Of a stretch of 64,000 bases of DNA, positions 57,401 through 59,942 are shown piece by piece. A program made the position numbers and the translations under genes. Source of the DNA: Candidatus Auribacter fodinae (GTDB lineage Bacteria; Auribacterota; Auribacteria; Auribacterales; Auribacteraceae); assembly GCA_003599815.1 (NCBI GenBank), contig QZJZ01000035.1, positions 1 to 64,000 on the forward strand, in the 5' to 3' direction. Below the pieces are notes generated by a model. The model worked only from the letters and a program-made list of their open reading frames with translations, had not been told where the DNA came from and searched no databases. The first letter of the stretch is position 1. The number at the start of each line of letters is the position of its first letter.

Positions 57401-59858
57401 TATTCTCTTGACGACCGCTTTTATTCTGTTCGGTTTTTCATTGTCTCCTCTGGGATTTATTGGTGTAGGCGCTTTAACGGGAGTCTTGTTCATTATCGGA
57501 ACAAAAACATCGGAACAGACGCTCGGCGCGTTAACCGCCACAATGCTGCCCTTACTGCATATAGGGCTATTCGGGCTTGCGGCTTCATTTATGCCGATAG
57601 TTGTTATTCTTGCTGAAATGGTTGTTGGCTACATGGCTGGTTCTACGGCAGGGCTTATACTAAAACATTCTGTTGAGCTGTGGCATAATTTGATTACCGC
57701 TCCGTACAAGCGTATTTTGAATCTTAGTAATGAGCGGACTGCTCTTTTGTCGAAGAATCCGGCTGTACAGCGCAGGCTGATGCTGGAATCCGTAGTAAAC
57801 CTTGTGGATGAGTCTGATTCCGATTTGGAATTCAGAAGCAAATTCGATAGACTGTTCCTCGACACGATCGAAACCGTAAGTGATGACGCCGTTGATTCGG
57901 ATGGCGGGCAGATACCGCAATCCACTCCGCCGGCGCCACCCGCGGCACCCGGCGGCGAGACCCCGGACGGTATTGTCCCGACACCGGAAAAGCCGTCTGA
58001 TGACGGCGGGTTTATGAACCGCATGCAGTCTGCCGGATCATTTATGGCGCGCCAGTTAGGGTTTAATCCTTTTGAGTCTGATATCGCTGTACGGGCGGTA
58101 AACTCATTAACCCGGGGGATTTCGGTTGAGCAGGCGAAGGCGAATGTTGCGGATATCATCGAGTCAACAGACTGGGGGCAGAACCGGTTAACACTGTCAC
58201 AACTGATATCCATTAACCGTATGAAAAAATTTGACTTGCGTGACCAGCTAAGGCGAGGCGATATATCTGAGCAGGAATTCAAAAACAGAATGGAGTCTAT
58301 TGCTAAGAATGAGAAATCTTTGCTTCAGATTGTAAATACGATAGCCGCCCGGGCCGATAAAGGGTATTTTGAGTCGCTGGATTCCGTGGCATTTACTCGT
58401 GAAGGATTATTTTCTGCGTTGAGGAATATACGGAATGAGATGATAGCGGATATCAGGGCGCAACAGCTTACGCAGGAAGCTGAAACAATACAAATATCGT
58501 ATACGGAACGGCAGTTCGAAGTATACATCAATATTATGAACGAGTTGTTCTATTACCATAACTACCGCTTTAACGAGTCGATGAACGGGTTGATGTACCT
58601 GTTGCTTGCGTTGGAGTCGTCATCTTCATTGATGCGTGAGCCGAACGGTCTGATACCTGCATTACAGAAAGCTGAAGAAGATGGGATTCTTCCGCGTGAA
58701 ATATATAACAGCGTAATCGAAGTTGTATTTGGCAAGAAAAGCAGGCTGTTTACCTCATTCCTTGCTTCTGCGCGGACAAACACCACCATTGCCGGCGCGG
58801 ATCAGGGGCTTGTGGATTATATTATTGAACAGGAAATAGTTCCGAACAGACACCGGTTTATACCCGAAGAGATTAACGGGCTTGAGGGGAGCACAGTCGT
58901 GGCTGAACAATCCGTACCGGCGCAGGCATCATTGCCCAAGGATTATGTGACGGGTGATATATCTGTTTTCTTTGAGCAATTTAACCCTGATGTTGACGGC
59001 GACAGGCTGGTTGAGTATCTTGCCGAATATTCGCAGGACAGGAATATTCCCAAACCTGCGGCCGAGGCAATATCCCGTAACCCGTTGTTAAGAAGTATAC
59101 CGCGCGCGGCTGAACCGTCCGTTATTTTTGGAGCGGTTCATAATGTGGCGAAAAAGGCGTCTCTTAACCTGAATGCCACGTTGCAGTTAATTCGGCTTCT
59201 GGAAGAAACGGGATATATTCTCTCATTTGTGAATGGTAAAGATATGATTGTCCTTGATTTCGACGCGTTTGACCTTGTGGCTGATGAAAACAGAGGCAAT
59301 CAGAACCAGAAACAAATGCTCACCCAGTATATCGACGCTTTGAAACTACGGTATGAGCAGTTTGGGCGTGAAGCGCGCATTATGGTCTTCTCCGAACAAC
59401 TGGACAGCTGTGAAATACAGGCACGCCTCGGTGAAACGCTCAGAACAAGAATTGATCTTATCTTCGGTAAAGAAATGTTTATTGATTTCGGACTTGCTGG
59501 AAGCCAGGAACGATTTGTTCAGTTTTTCGCAGACAGGATAATGAACCAGAACGTAAACCGGTTAAATATTAAACTGTTTACCAATAAACGCGATATATCG
59601 CAGACAGCTTCGCACGTCGGAACTCTTGTTGTGTCTCCTAACGTGACGGTGTTTGATGCACTGAAAATATTCGCCAATGTTCATCCGGGTGTGGAGACAG
59701 TGAATATTATGTCAGGGAATGACACTCTTGCGGATTCATTTGCCCGGCCCGGCAATTATTTATTGCTTGGAGGCAAAGAATTGTCTATAAGGGGAACACG
59801 TGAGGCGGCTCCTCGCAGGAACCTGAATTTCCGCAGTTTTATCGATCAGGCCGCGTAA
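30495..59858 (+). CDS. Giant 9,787-residue composite exported/membrane protein
   Basis: One uninterrupted 29.4 kb frame. It starts with a signal peptide (1-25, ending SLVWA); the ribosome-binding site is a weak GGCGGA. The visible order is as follows. 45-480: ChaN/TraB-like domain. 480-2990: mostly helical, unrecognised. 3000-3024: a second, lipoprotein-type signal (FSGC). 3030-3110: coiled coil. 3199-3622: alpha/alpha-toroid-like region. 3949-4229 and 4496-4689: two related beta/alpha-barrel-like units, each followed by a beta-sandwich. 5136-6092 and 6223-6649: long coiled coils. 6650-9056: six hydrophobic clusters alternating with soluble parts. 9135-9174: Pro/Gly-rich linker. Then a C-terminal domain ending FRSFIDQAA. 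No overall function can be assigned. Giant genes of this order are known in Omnitrophota and are suspected to act in attachment to other cells. The base composition is uniform, and a shared bidirectional hairpin follows. Confidence 0.9.
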   Translation: MKKQFIRIVSIILAQSMVFSSLVWADLDPDSIKIPEKIGYIRDKYVNPQDTRVVIHIQDAHTNYSAQKYLSQILGYLNSEYKTSLIGLEGAAGEIDTSEFSAFPDKAVRESVGEYFLNTGRIDGVEYYSIVENSPSGHDVYTINGLETRELYRSNLSAFLSSLPYQQKLLDFCKMQKKNLTQIKLALYPALLIEFDDLIESYYFYNIPFSDFCHKLFYFCENNLIEYERYKHLGALFNLMKLESSIDFNNLEKERINAIKLLHTKSFPKEQHVSLLNKEIEFRTKKISPLEFYLYLTDLFTDYSIDLAQFENLTKYLEYLRVFEAIDQKEVFGELYAFIESVYDSLIENDDQRLLHDISRFVNLINKFPSLEITHEGIADYYELRERLSCSAIQKFVLDKGHELNLPVEAIPDITELDHSLASFEEFYSAASERENVMVHNALRMLEEKNGNAIVLVAGGFHTRGITRLLKEKNISYVVVTPKMENNATIPYLDLLRNYYSPLDAMLIANVSTLKIASWLTAEQPLAYTERAQFLRDKLKLLLTTTAVHAEWRKLRDQYSVEEQHAIKQPLEQQIKSAVDALVRQVGYESLLSVNSVDIDIRNQAVAVNISINGLPDTITVSLSDSPDRLPLPVGLAENMLEVIRFGTGLTTHIYTPNGHSLLAEQYALLRHGVMQAVWNSPLTSGDIVRAVQQAFPDMQLTGKRIESIIEDLETMGFIEASATGVYSVSETPLNKAVTALVIQSVARHDNGQFESRMLETAVLPSGLRSVLESDKIGGLIIDPTLSLNIIYDFAQALSDRSLAEKYQPGAEIPFSNNTRITITQPVGQETYIVSLSTVPEQYATETDIARSIMEAFELSGQGRSPYQGINWIAMQILREALGPQMDTTDIDFSVLSLSYKLTDEEKTALIEAILARAPLSDQQRGLIETEMRGILNLNVDKPAAYTKNVALLLMGKEYQAYYLKAYQVLTLINPDLKTGDQFDELVNRSIVGLYSYSEEGYKDWLALVQSALHSAPESVNRTLFNTAAAELVEKALANGNSGSELLAEIQDVFTRMIVAGAAGLSSYDSAIPLLASENQRTTLLDQMAAERLTARFVSQDKSSGASLTVLHRTDEQSYLAYSEESHSLYTIKVVPFDTEKSAFVFPAGLANTESEFADAGGFVITRINSVDAGIAADARQYLYHQLLKSSWEEFLNNEQLLSTPVDINTEAFAASKVDAKNAVLRALNMSLDGINARISVLGSNTGRLRQELSQKQDALLAMREELETLETMDTQRAQIFREALDKIDRQEQEARQVLRTGLPTVEDSISAYLASRMLNYLVDGLLIQPDMRAVETQLAQWMGLYDVPQGVSLAQNLLNSPEKAFSLRYEYIISPPFARSLYEALPEGTPDSVVRSLFNVQDGRVALSENLKKKIYERLASMNGQPVLAQSIAAIMTIKELERTRGPQDARLEIESLRYQLRTIANTAFLEQTASQDISGYNTVSGKFEQTVVGGYTGTYFDHQRTELYNQASADRQKVQERIRQLKEQISVAQEDIQRSAQAVDAQTSKQRVTALYLQYLQRAFVGHTVGNRNIPGLIEEVENGTLFEQIIDPLLLTLDSDKAKAALYRKALDFAIYDQIEAEKAALPVVSSSTLAEVVVSLRQIERTYLMRSMAQPAEQPMISIKGSTLAPQFLLHGADTAAEFAPAQNIQGNARIKHLMENSLYYLSTIDASLAQRVSSEMRIAVSSLAFHPATASFQTQLQSQFRSTMTLLIEKSVYEYAMSLIESQPDVAVKIMAAAIAHAGQIAYQSGQDFSTAQAVANSVLGTDFQGMRDMIAYESKLDPAVVYAAPITGTFNLPEFLADTTVSVESKYQYAVARLFGTQDLNNYIAELFNGFDPQSNDASYVALLSRLQDVIANYAAQLEMSLKSVEMAVGQDGQPVYVVTFPNKQSVSLTEKDFNAFQSLFYNVSSSLQGYYVPGKGIGLMVRGTDGQFVQFPPVVQPYTTGERVNTVLELARVRRLEDVTIDSDVRAQLLSVISPQRETGVESLQLYAQQRDEAVTIKGVYDGIASLISAENPGVWNSLHPAEQKGLASLLLINNTLPLKWIGMVSGIYDETVPVAVNTRVMELYKAYAGTSQGAIGVDVVLELNDVMSSRLWDTLSPQQKHAVFRAVVAKYADDLSETQKAQLTKYYQSVEPVSAFADESLSVEALEFVWNITRRPVELSDDELFVRDESNRMLALINAAIQSREQVEDPDLAQTLPEIRALETLRNAVENLKISMTNTLVDRFNEEYAGIFKLDVSRAFIAENTDSVLAYLDTLRQPLDLDAEAYPVAAQLQKLLDRYTAIRNLWNSGDRTAALDQLKALSSEIKQFAPTVSFAVLRSEDMYVFEDDVQVLESIIESGEYFAAYELFNGFDRLFGEFLMQVPEPLVPAGILAYPSFVVGNIQPQPGVTEITVRLKPEGERLLPGEYADEIEQNVYNEVGIVSTRGNIYIGASNILEPSESFPEDHKSAFYAAFRSRADGITQRLARLEAAGIPALEQLLRFKTDVRFSESEKTALGEGFTAQNVMLGTQDFGLTVPVAMHPVLFREMQNNQLRLFQLLQTYVEQAAFFVHESPNLDLAESILSEVEKIIGSLTLISPVLRNNLIFAVRRDIEEIRERKEQSDADRAEDAVLIHRSARVTAPLAPSIGRNHKITRILKGAFEDLQRTVNEGFAEEVKNSFSIVVGNRPDKNPPPNTVFLSPNFFDMLMYLAQDEKTIDYASALLARQLFDAYRNRPRLLTNLVLSSVNEGENTPERFLIPVQMTAGEITESFSGQVIMPFDISYDNYGRPVVNMNGSQTITVFRNGVPVQVTDRKNSASDVNLFTGKRVASVFIGDDSRARETVFPLTSDAGILRDIGFRPVRNELGSLIGLEALSDIEHWIGSISPEDTSVYFLSKNGRTVALVKADKETDTIFPLLPSEHLNPLLGTDNDQGALDILRNMASQRRDAIKKAERVELETARTESDGMKKAVTSVVSYVLLASVVLGTFSGCGNNQSDQPQPVPGVDTPTTVDQLPYANVLDFYKPLDPNLVIDEATRISNIALLEQARQSFELQLLQLNQKGDDSSTQAVELRTKIEQVNKRIQELISLPASRIITSGSDSAQFKTVAVTGQPDVQLPAELEQGLRATLSDAELKALLNDLRLFSLNQMIDRRGANATKDEKLNKFDGFIKSYSGPTDHQDHKSLVRYGRVVPYDQAISIYADLVEGDYGTARRKVEALFKIMEYESASGLQGVIRFGYNTTDDLFESPLAPLGNTSWALKSIFAYVDITGDRSVLTGNKGAVLNKAMQFILSQQVMDQNDPRYGLFRAGTKTERRGGVTVETQNEFVVFEHLADMHDLLNLAYRVTGNPVFKERRILLDNQTLKTLLVDQGDTQGAYFRPNINPDGTFGKGIAIDDLTWAGSMVLTMEHVPLERRMELARRLITHVRNNFVVEQDISNMKQPAPAQAVVMNQSLINERTSTPRPKSVIGVKFFDGVFGDEFIQEMNWDDPSVMSVQFEATLGYVHLLFQTAALSNNAQERAQLMREARFLLDNIVKYHKLNSQDKGLAYSTRNISEVQTTLESIIATDTYRTILGIWANPRLMWTFLGATESSLQGTRNVLVKTDGTQPLVTDPMQEIRQQMGLRQGLFSDATGTPQTAPVVTPQLTPQGLVPPVVSGLSTFVIDAKTGQVVHPPTKYGTSAIGSAETPSVGTVMRDDFRSVLRFLQNATDLVSFGVDDIDSWKGSFYTPSAWTVNRSALQGFTPVQGKEYTASIVNGELVVLNDTAVPLQKIRQLAPVSAGDRFTVSISGNNITIRSTLSGTEYDRYGDFSGTTKGIYSDKGAPFVLSLSDYPELASLPKNVTLNARIGADRKSLMITQQSPLLQASVQSVLGTSFYAPDGVQFKIMANPDGTVRITEQTDVASLHQNPWTPNITPKDFPIMFQALRAKGVSALYVNTEPLVLSSTVQGMDSRQYYYQLIEAARREGIKVYAIQGHPDWVTQSGASTASLYIDELGKKQLDFDGYILDVQPDNLPQWISGSAELRAKFSTAHVQIIKTLTEKINYYAGERIPVMSYQSSSVLTEGVPQLPTNSDVLVIRATTSEEILKQVRAMNPDKTFRIYIEGGMQKDPKKTFLFREQDMKSVLQEVTLALRSDVQFGRNFAGFVVNQDTGEDLLHLLRNGTGRDMQARIKDSFYRAPDGAIYLVSNLYNMLVAGAKPELLHKGQTDPTQGHEVVQTLNARLEALARGISGAGNIDHMIRSVVETIHRDRPTILSDSPPLGAEIGSLVSLLNIIWGEQYTDIGSITGVEIIGRDANGKIVKRWTDIVNNPVPIVVSQQSNIARLEVKATVSASTDTKDIFPAYIGFLTHHPGSGGVVTEASSDEFTLKPGESTSVSFNVEVTRQGFSGFSLVLFNGKKFSSATKVVDMAGSFGHRWNLLAEWIRGHADSFPQFYLDATSKDTGLKVNEAGIYASTVTTQIAIQDFTITDFSRERGETLAGLLSSSGVSSLVLDGSKIAELINTSKDRQGAQTSVSEFVNALGRSGIKVHMMIGNKTWLDDTSPYLVLKRDLNTMFGLKIPYSGVVINLDLDPNGLLYKEISTLVKNEGFAEPVLYQPTVYQSSAGPTSALGSRADLLKNLRSGADRLLLTGTTIDEVKTVLSQLGNPSPADLQGLAQIVTEDDLKDFIKTGYPNLSRIEKLLFNFASIKRLPLVQLGEVASDVKMVTPANIYQPADGTPYVSVNVEHVGNADVGHFNAVVELSNTYTGERKTVSFPVLLKKGEKRIVNIPIENLEPGQWRYDVSFVPDYYERLPSYIHSMPLAPSGTSVKVGQFDFTTYAQQRDIGERTVTVAGVDFQLIERYGPDNRPAVRFYDEAGKPVIMALDDLRKGVSYGLGPSKIFVNVSKTIFNEWAVEVGGEEVTIGQYRDGREVLSIGIPHKARVFGFIQKGLPKITVSDVKITSDDQFIDSHQSQIVPIQLSTPVTVDGYTVLFNKTLLEDIFELVVTGTDGQITRRTFHKNNPMRSVVLGNKLLIFGTNSKNQTVGVISDFVRANVSFSVSNTGTSLLRYQPEIAFQHPLVGEISIPSEEHVTIHPGQSHTTTATFPIPVDVLAVDKMQMDSLLTRTQKIADSYSRFLTEGRIKVDSGELLQKDYAAQIQTRQQAFMTDITAVLNELSTLVTAIQSKNLTQELALEGTVSLAQRKIQITDVVNRIQRAQPSDFDRLYIDAVQVVTSVKRDLGDLSTQELGYRLSILDLANMLGEPVFLLGPGGENMGPLVREVVIDPVMNKTMPQQIRRVAKVEPFIIEGVFSEKDVFQRLTDIQGAELNYSTGFSQLFFLNQELHRVRSADIPTAELAAKIAQENIGILQHDLKYARTVKRADMYTAFATELTAVQPEDPAHIIETMVIVEKAVGDLSHNIIARFLMGDQKTFLTSMPVTTQSMQQLFQRIAGSSSMAEVDGHIETFMKGQDKAEIERVKQSVHRIVTSDSQIKEKALAMTVVVLDEMNLKNDFALESIAKLRQFYTNDRDILPNLIAHLKKYKGQSLSWSEMNSIIKSYAAQHGKQYEYYGTYVGQNIDETIRYMEMNHNRSRMRLFALGVMEERIKADEISRNVNALGTATDDQIRQAQTAYQRAAAYYFQLIGVNRDFEIITDFNTMISRVEASSLPRADKDRVIDRIKKHRSDYAQYLDYISVREAELTTAQQQVKVRQQAVTDAKALLAKLEAVQKTHTEYVADLNTFRNDSWQKYQDAIRALPAPKAIEFINKVYGVYGDILRTEVTDAQQALIAKQMITREMEQNRKRVAELNDQYYKEPVAARRQIILTEIRDLKEKIYQAESQLAFYAWYIPQITDRVKATQQRLSQLQGAARDLGGRIDPSQWQTVMDTAAKFIADERGGSAAFVDTYDKLAAGRNALMSDMRSLTKGYAYPLTTDEVLQDMENTLPVFSRQLQTQIRLMSKQIDQASGVITRQDDAGTAYSTLAQEIMKDAQFRQVVSVPDGSTVKLTSVSVSQFDAAGFTQRLQDLAGRLRQAKTYQQAQAISSELSALNKEFQDYFVRLQKTAEDKAPTLTFEFQIVSKGKVVTTVTTSITQRTDIGRVTGYAVSVKPAGKQAINLTGTGVMGSTAPVYQGIADFRMSTLLLEDWITQTKENADDISIISQGLTLEIKKRAPISPITVTIPQNTRIFVDGKWKDIPKGSYTIKGTFVEAMEELDALIDALEEPAGTARIRVAALDSLRAALQKAHSEIPVVPAGKTFLADPAAEKITMKTAVKNAEENVAIAEALLKQSTSSFEVAKWAVEQAEAGITQASADLTSAETALTTAKDKVTKARRDSLKEFSEMFELLTGNDYSAYVASHADENQFRVTLNTAHLGPQNKALLDTLKKMALPPVDLKQRYSVYGEPISFNYSDLSLGSVTRSYLSLDIALSGGLYTIKWHPTEPGRIDIFMSYTIDTKGFEMDRYNNQRRHFLTMLRNIASREQFVVLGSKVEQVSKSIDEYRDAVSWLQYLEINVRNAQENKVRAELNLARARQFLTTQQFSLIRQREALNSRQRELTIAQSILQRVQVEANDTVTDDELLGSFRPQQQYTVADDEGDLAKKSDLLSDSDKGLDSMQKRDAVFAKLFARIIYGIVGLIFTLFKLDSAKKLLNKKDIREEQEKDRQAEQARTGLLKKLVKYLSLDSVTVSEIVPFSGRRELNLARNKRQFTRAGRLMKRWGVDTFAVVGDAMKEKGKFIDEDVLSYKDLFAKERYEGMTRIEKWTYQSRLFFRLFRGSVDDTLASKKFKRVWLGLSLAAGIFVLPFVPLPAFGLLGGLASTITMPWFVWAPLMYILPRTLYNVTVLSMAAFGVAKLLVFIAFSLFKWAFTKALYAVFLPVMPFLVLGQKIITAVTGLKFNVADVQNLPSFIVGLGGKIYRTLRAPLRNQTPAGKDFSIDFSQRVLEKARSWVRDNGLGELENLPAAEAQKIINSFVVEETIKTTKHVVFQDEGNSLRVNIGSAVDDLRLSPGIFANMPAIYVPFFLPTKAHFNKWFWGIMIQNVTQSLQYAASMGARALRGAERGAIAKHAVFSHIVSKSELDIHSFLFMVQPRWLVGHLHVIREELLGGRIVIDLAFNDARELENKQAPEGVQQWDNLEDYVNYLIENNAELPELNEEALHQIFTGNFPIEFNFPAEMSEEQRQAFRDHVTAQFDQLVQLAAGYYRAYPDEFNPFYGPGENVTFSGHFPDVSLLDDGDRGALGTYEPTEGIFYVRGNYFGGLNYAPGGIVVKEKDGKLEFVPTGEPVRVEYQQKEEHGKGPSKIPGTKATNLNAIMLAIQGQTYLSRRVEPQPDGTKKVFIEFRDAHQDHLPEVQTAKEEFEEQNEQRGQRFRRGWWKVAKKLFVNIFDETTGQYVSVNLNTKLGFEPFAGFKGFLARWKTLTVGAVLGVLPVSLYGWLQDPINAAMQAAYSPALVKKASEYEMYTNAQVYSAIGTEVSDIERILNNARFKLGDVSLRFPDESELQSPEGREAFAAMLYDIARNVDIHMPRELFIANADILLDTHRSILDFLIAVELSRLRERREQNNSFITSWEKGLTEYGAALMNVQEYLHKIGTVFPQNSNQQKALRYLAAIPGMSDEQISFDVQGETEPRAFDLRTAYRIGVYNRTSQNYMAAYNHIAGMTYHGSHDDNVHRSGALEAQLGDRGREPILRLGQERNELQGTRSWAKISPKGPLAIFQMKTMAKRLRNVDSTNPAAVFMRELVDVANRNGTPIDRIIIHDGRGNAPSSNPAEWHIIVVSDSQTFLATPDALRPLLRKALESPQLSGLAVNEKAIQVIHREGLNTLAKFNALTGNGYELEAYNEITERMRSAASARVGKWIHGIRILFGVDNEQEIGKVMEPVSKLAGKQAQADPLIAGLKASYAKKKSFLNTIRSFITISESNLFDKLITVPLMFIIKNSLPLGLAALALVGPGALFAMLSGLVLAPFSMPLVLSVAGIAGFAGAVLAAAYVVSLPVVLIASIYNYSLNYGIFRQTRELKKILVDESFGAVSMKGLYAVLNQKKWEAYKAGMDAVINRTAGIEDVGPNDISPVRSIVNGFRTDSALIHEAKDETAQQAELVRAALENGFTIEPSTVEEEYLASTRPDDTGVEESFQEFSYNHTEIEPAVEEVSAELARRGSLLLDNLRRAAAENPQELMTAINAYIAQRRQLEAQAGYEDRFEDVTLEDIQALYHVSQELKRSGYMNVRSETGRNDIKVLGKIFGLNYEDAMDMLSSYWSEAQWPVAVGIPFMPGTTKGRFRVATRGANLEDARPIPLLSAMMTFAEPPWLAGLSAFNILDTEADDPAFALAEDTKFGIMGVYNPPLYPNTPAISIHLKKYIEEQYERRLFGESSYKTAAQVGKGFSVLHGIDSLFTHPIFTVGTNAEVRDDWREVMDTVFNAKANKRDEISYEGAGRGSGWLNYIIFGYSLYGHLAKRVGAFPPGVAQAMRQVQYIKTLDEEMDGRLLQVIRYLQITAPTPVFNGLAGVDFRLAVSIAKGLEKVNVEGKDSSQVLNELIQQAIAEVVARKDTAGRRKAYDEFMQGNRLFGHDLPYPEQYIPEAEPEQQKEAAELTEDETHVINELRSLGYSQSDIEDIIANIANLDPAVRLAALKNIQQATVTPARGMGKAREVLWKFRFNKAIPEKILQKRIIRTKLGSVLNFVMIAGSIALWGWWAMAIPMLFFIVDTIGIFKGYRLKNVIRPIVGALGVIGTASFLPAFGFIGLAPLALFYIYLFGGEKAAEYLLNAIDRVPIAFMRAAQEQYNKNSLVEKMRFLGMEDSFNPALKREIIKETVALIGERAQSEAEYNNMFREKFVLTTLENSYLTKLRQYYQQTYGDRAEEMEQAMLDSLSKFAVDQRLRIVKHIYSRLSKSFTTAELNLYLLTRSKTGEKMEYKSRIGKLRDYFTSRGKERLLGGIAASILLTTAFILFGFSLSPLGFIGVGALTGVLFIIGTKTSEQTLGALTATMLPLLHIGLFGLAASFMPIVVILAEMVVGYMAGSTAGLILKHSVELWHNLITAPYKRILNLSNERTALLSKNPAVQRRLMLESVVNLVDESDSDLEFRSKFDRLFLDTIETVSDDAVDSDGGQIPQSTPPAPPAAPGGETPDGIVPTPEKPSDDGGFMNRMQSAGSFMARQLGFNPFESDIAVRAVNSLTRGISVEQAKANVADIIESTDWGQNRLTLSQLISINRMKKFDLRDQLRRGDISEQEFKNRMESIAKNEKSLLQIVNTIAARADKGYFESLDSVAFTREGLFSALRNIRNEMIADIRAQQLTQEAETIQISYTERQFEVYINIMNELFYYHNYRFNESMNGLMYLLLALESSSSLMREPNGLIPALQKAEEDGILPREIYNSVIEVVFGKKSRLFTSFLASARTNTTIAGADQGLVDYIIEQEIVPNRHRFIPEEINGLEGSTVVAEQSVPAQASLPKDYVTGDISVFFEQFNPDVDGDRLVEYLAEYSQDRNIPKPAAEAISRNPLLRSIPRAAEPSVIFGAVHNVAKKASLNLNATLQLIRLLEETGYILSFVNGKDMIVLDFDAFDLVADENRGNQNQKQMLTQYIDALKLRYEQFGREARIMVFSEQLDSCEIQARLGETLRTRIDLIFGKEMFIDFGLAGSQERFVQFFADRIMNQNVNRLNIKLFTNKRDISQTASHVGTLVVSPNVTVFDALKIFANVHPGVETVNIMSGNDTLADSFARPGNYLLLGGKELSIRGTREAAPRRNLNFRSFIDQAA
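30627..31940 (+). other. ChaN/TraB-like N-terminal domain of the giant protein
   Basis: Residues about 45-480. VVIHIQDAHTNYSAQKYL (53-70, His56/His61), SLIGLEGAAGE and AIVLVAGGFHTRGITRLL (His462) correspond in order and spacing to the histidine/glutamate motifs of the ChaN / TraB / erythromycin-esterase-like superfamily (haem-binding or metal-dependent hydrolase fold). The match is by motif only; activity is not claimed. Confidence 0.5.
39492..39566 (+). other. Internal lipoprotein-type signal sequence inside the giant gene
   Basis: Residues 3000-3024: a Met, two Lys, a 15-residue hydrophobic stretch (VVSYVLLASVVLGTF), then SGC. It is a textbook lipoprotein signal with lipobox FSGC, followed by a flexible Asn/Gln/Pro-rich tether. 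No convincing ribosome-binding site precedes the ATG. It may mark a fusion point with a former lipoprotein gene, an internal start, or simply a membrane helix. Confidence 0.6.
40090..41360 (+). other. Alpha/alpha-toroid-like region of the giant protein
   Basis: Residues about 3199-3622, with repeated long amphipathic helix pairs and aromatic-rich loops (YNTTDDLFESPLAPLGNTSW, DDLTWAGSMVLTMEH, FLLDNIVKYHK). This is the look of glycan-active alpha/alpha-barrel proteins. No catalytic residues can be assigned. Confidence 0.4.
42340..45000 (+). other. Duplicated barrel plus beta-sandwich unit in the giant protein
   Basis: Unit A has a beta/alpha-barrel-like part (residues 3949-4229: GVSALYVNTEP, REGIKVYAIQGHPDWV, FDGYILDVQPDN, SDVLVIRATTSEEILKQV) and an Ig-like sandwich (about 4349-4419, with FTLKPGESTSVSFNVEV). 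Unit B repeats this order in diverged form (4496-4689: GVSSLVLDGSK, RSGIKVHMMIGNKTWL, YSGVVINLDLDP, ADRLLLTGTTIDEVKTVL) with a CARDB-like sandwich (about 4741-4836). Confidence 0.5.
45900..50440 (+). other. Long coiled-coil section of the giant protein
   Basis: Residues about 5136-6649 are rich in Gln/Glu/Lys/Arg/Ala with heptad patterning (for example LTTAQQQVKVRQQAVTDAKA and VEQAEAGITQASADLTSAET). A short globular interruption lies around 6093-6222. This would make a long rod between the surface domains and the membrane-rich C-terminal third. Confidence 0.6.
50440..57665 (+). other. Hydrophobic, probably membrane-spanning clusters of the giant protein
   Basis: Clusters lie near residues 6650-6666, 6811-6917, 7441-7461, 7965-8034, 8707-8784 and 8960-9056 (for example WLGLSLAAGIFVLPFVPLPA and ILLTTAFILFGFSLSPLGFI). 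Long soluble segments separate them. The paired-helix, glycine-rich character suggests re-entrant or hairpin membrane segments. Confidence 0.6.
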
Positions 59859-59880
59859 TTCATTACAGGTTACTAAACGA

Positions 59881-59917
59881 AAAAGGCGGAACCTCTCAGA
59901 AAGAGGATCCGCCTTTT
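59881..59917. terminator. Bidirectional terminator between the giant gene and dpsL
   Basis: A 16-bp stem with one mismatch (59881-59896 and 59902-59917, AAAAGGCGG...CCGCCTTTT) and a 5-base loop. A and T runs on its two sides let it work for the plus-strand giant gene and the convergent minus-strand gene. Confidence 0.9.
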
Positions 59918-59942
59918 ATGGTACCAGTACTGCACTATTTAC

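Noticed and set aside
30495..59858. Possibility that the giant frame is several genes joined by assembly or sequencing error
   Set aside because: No stop codon, frameshift-like change of codon pattern, or internal Shine-Dalgarno/terminator was seen; the internal signal at residue 3000 is kept as a separate finding.
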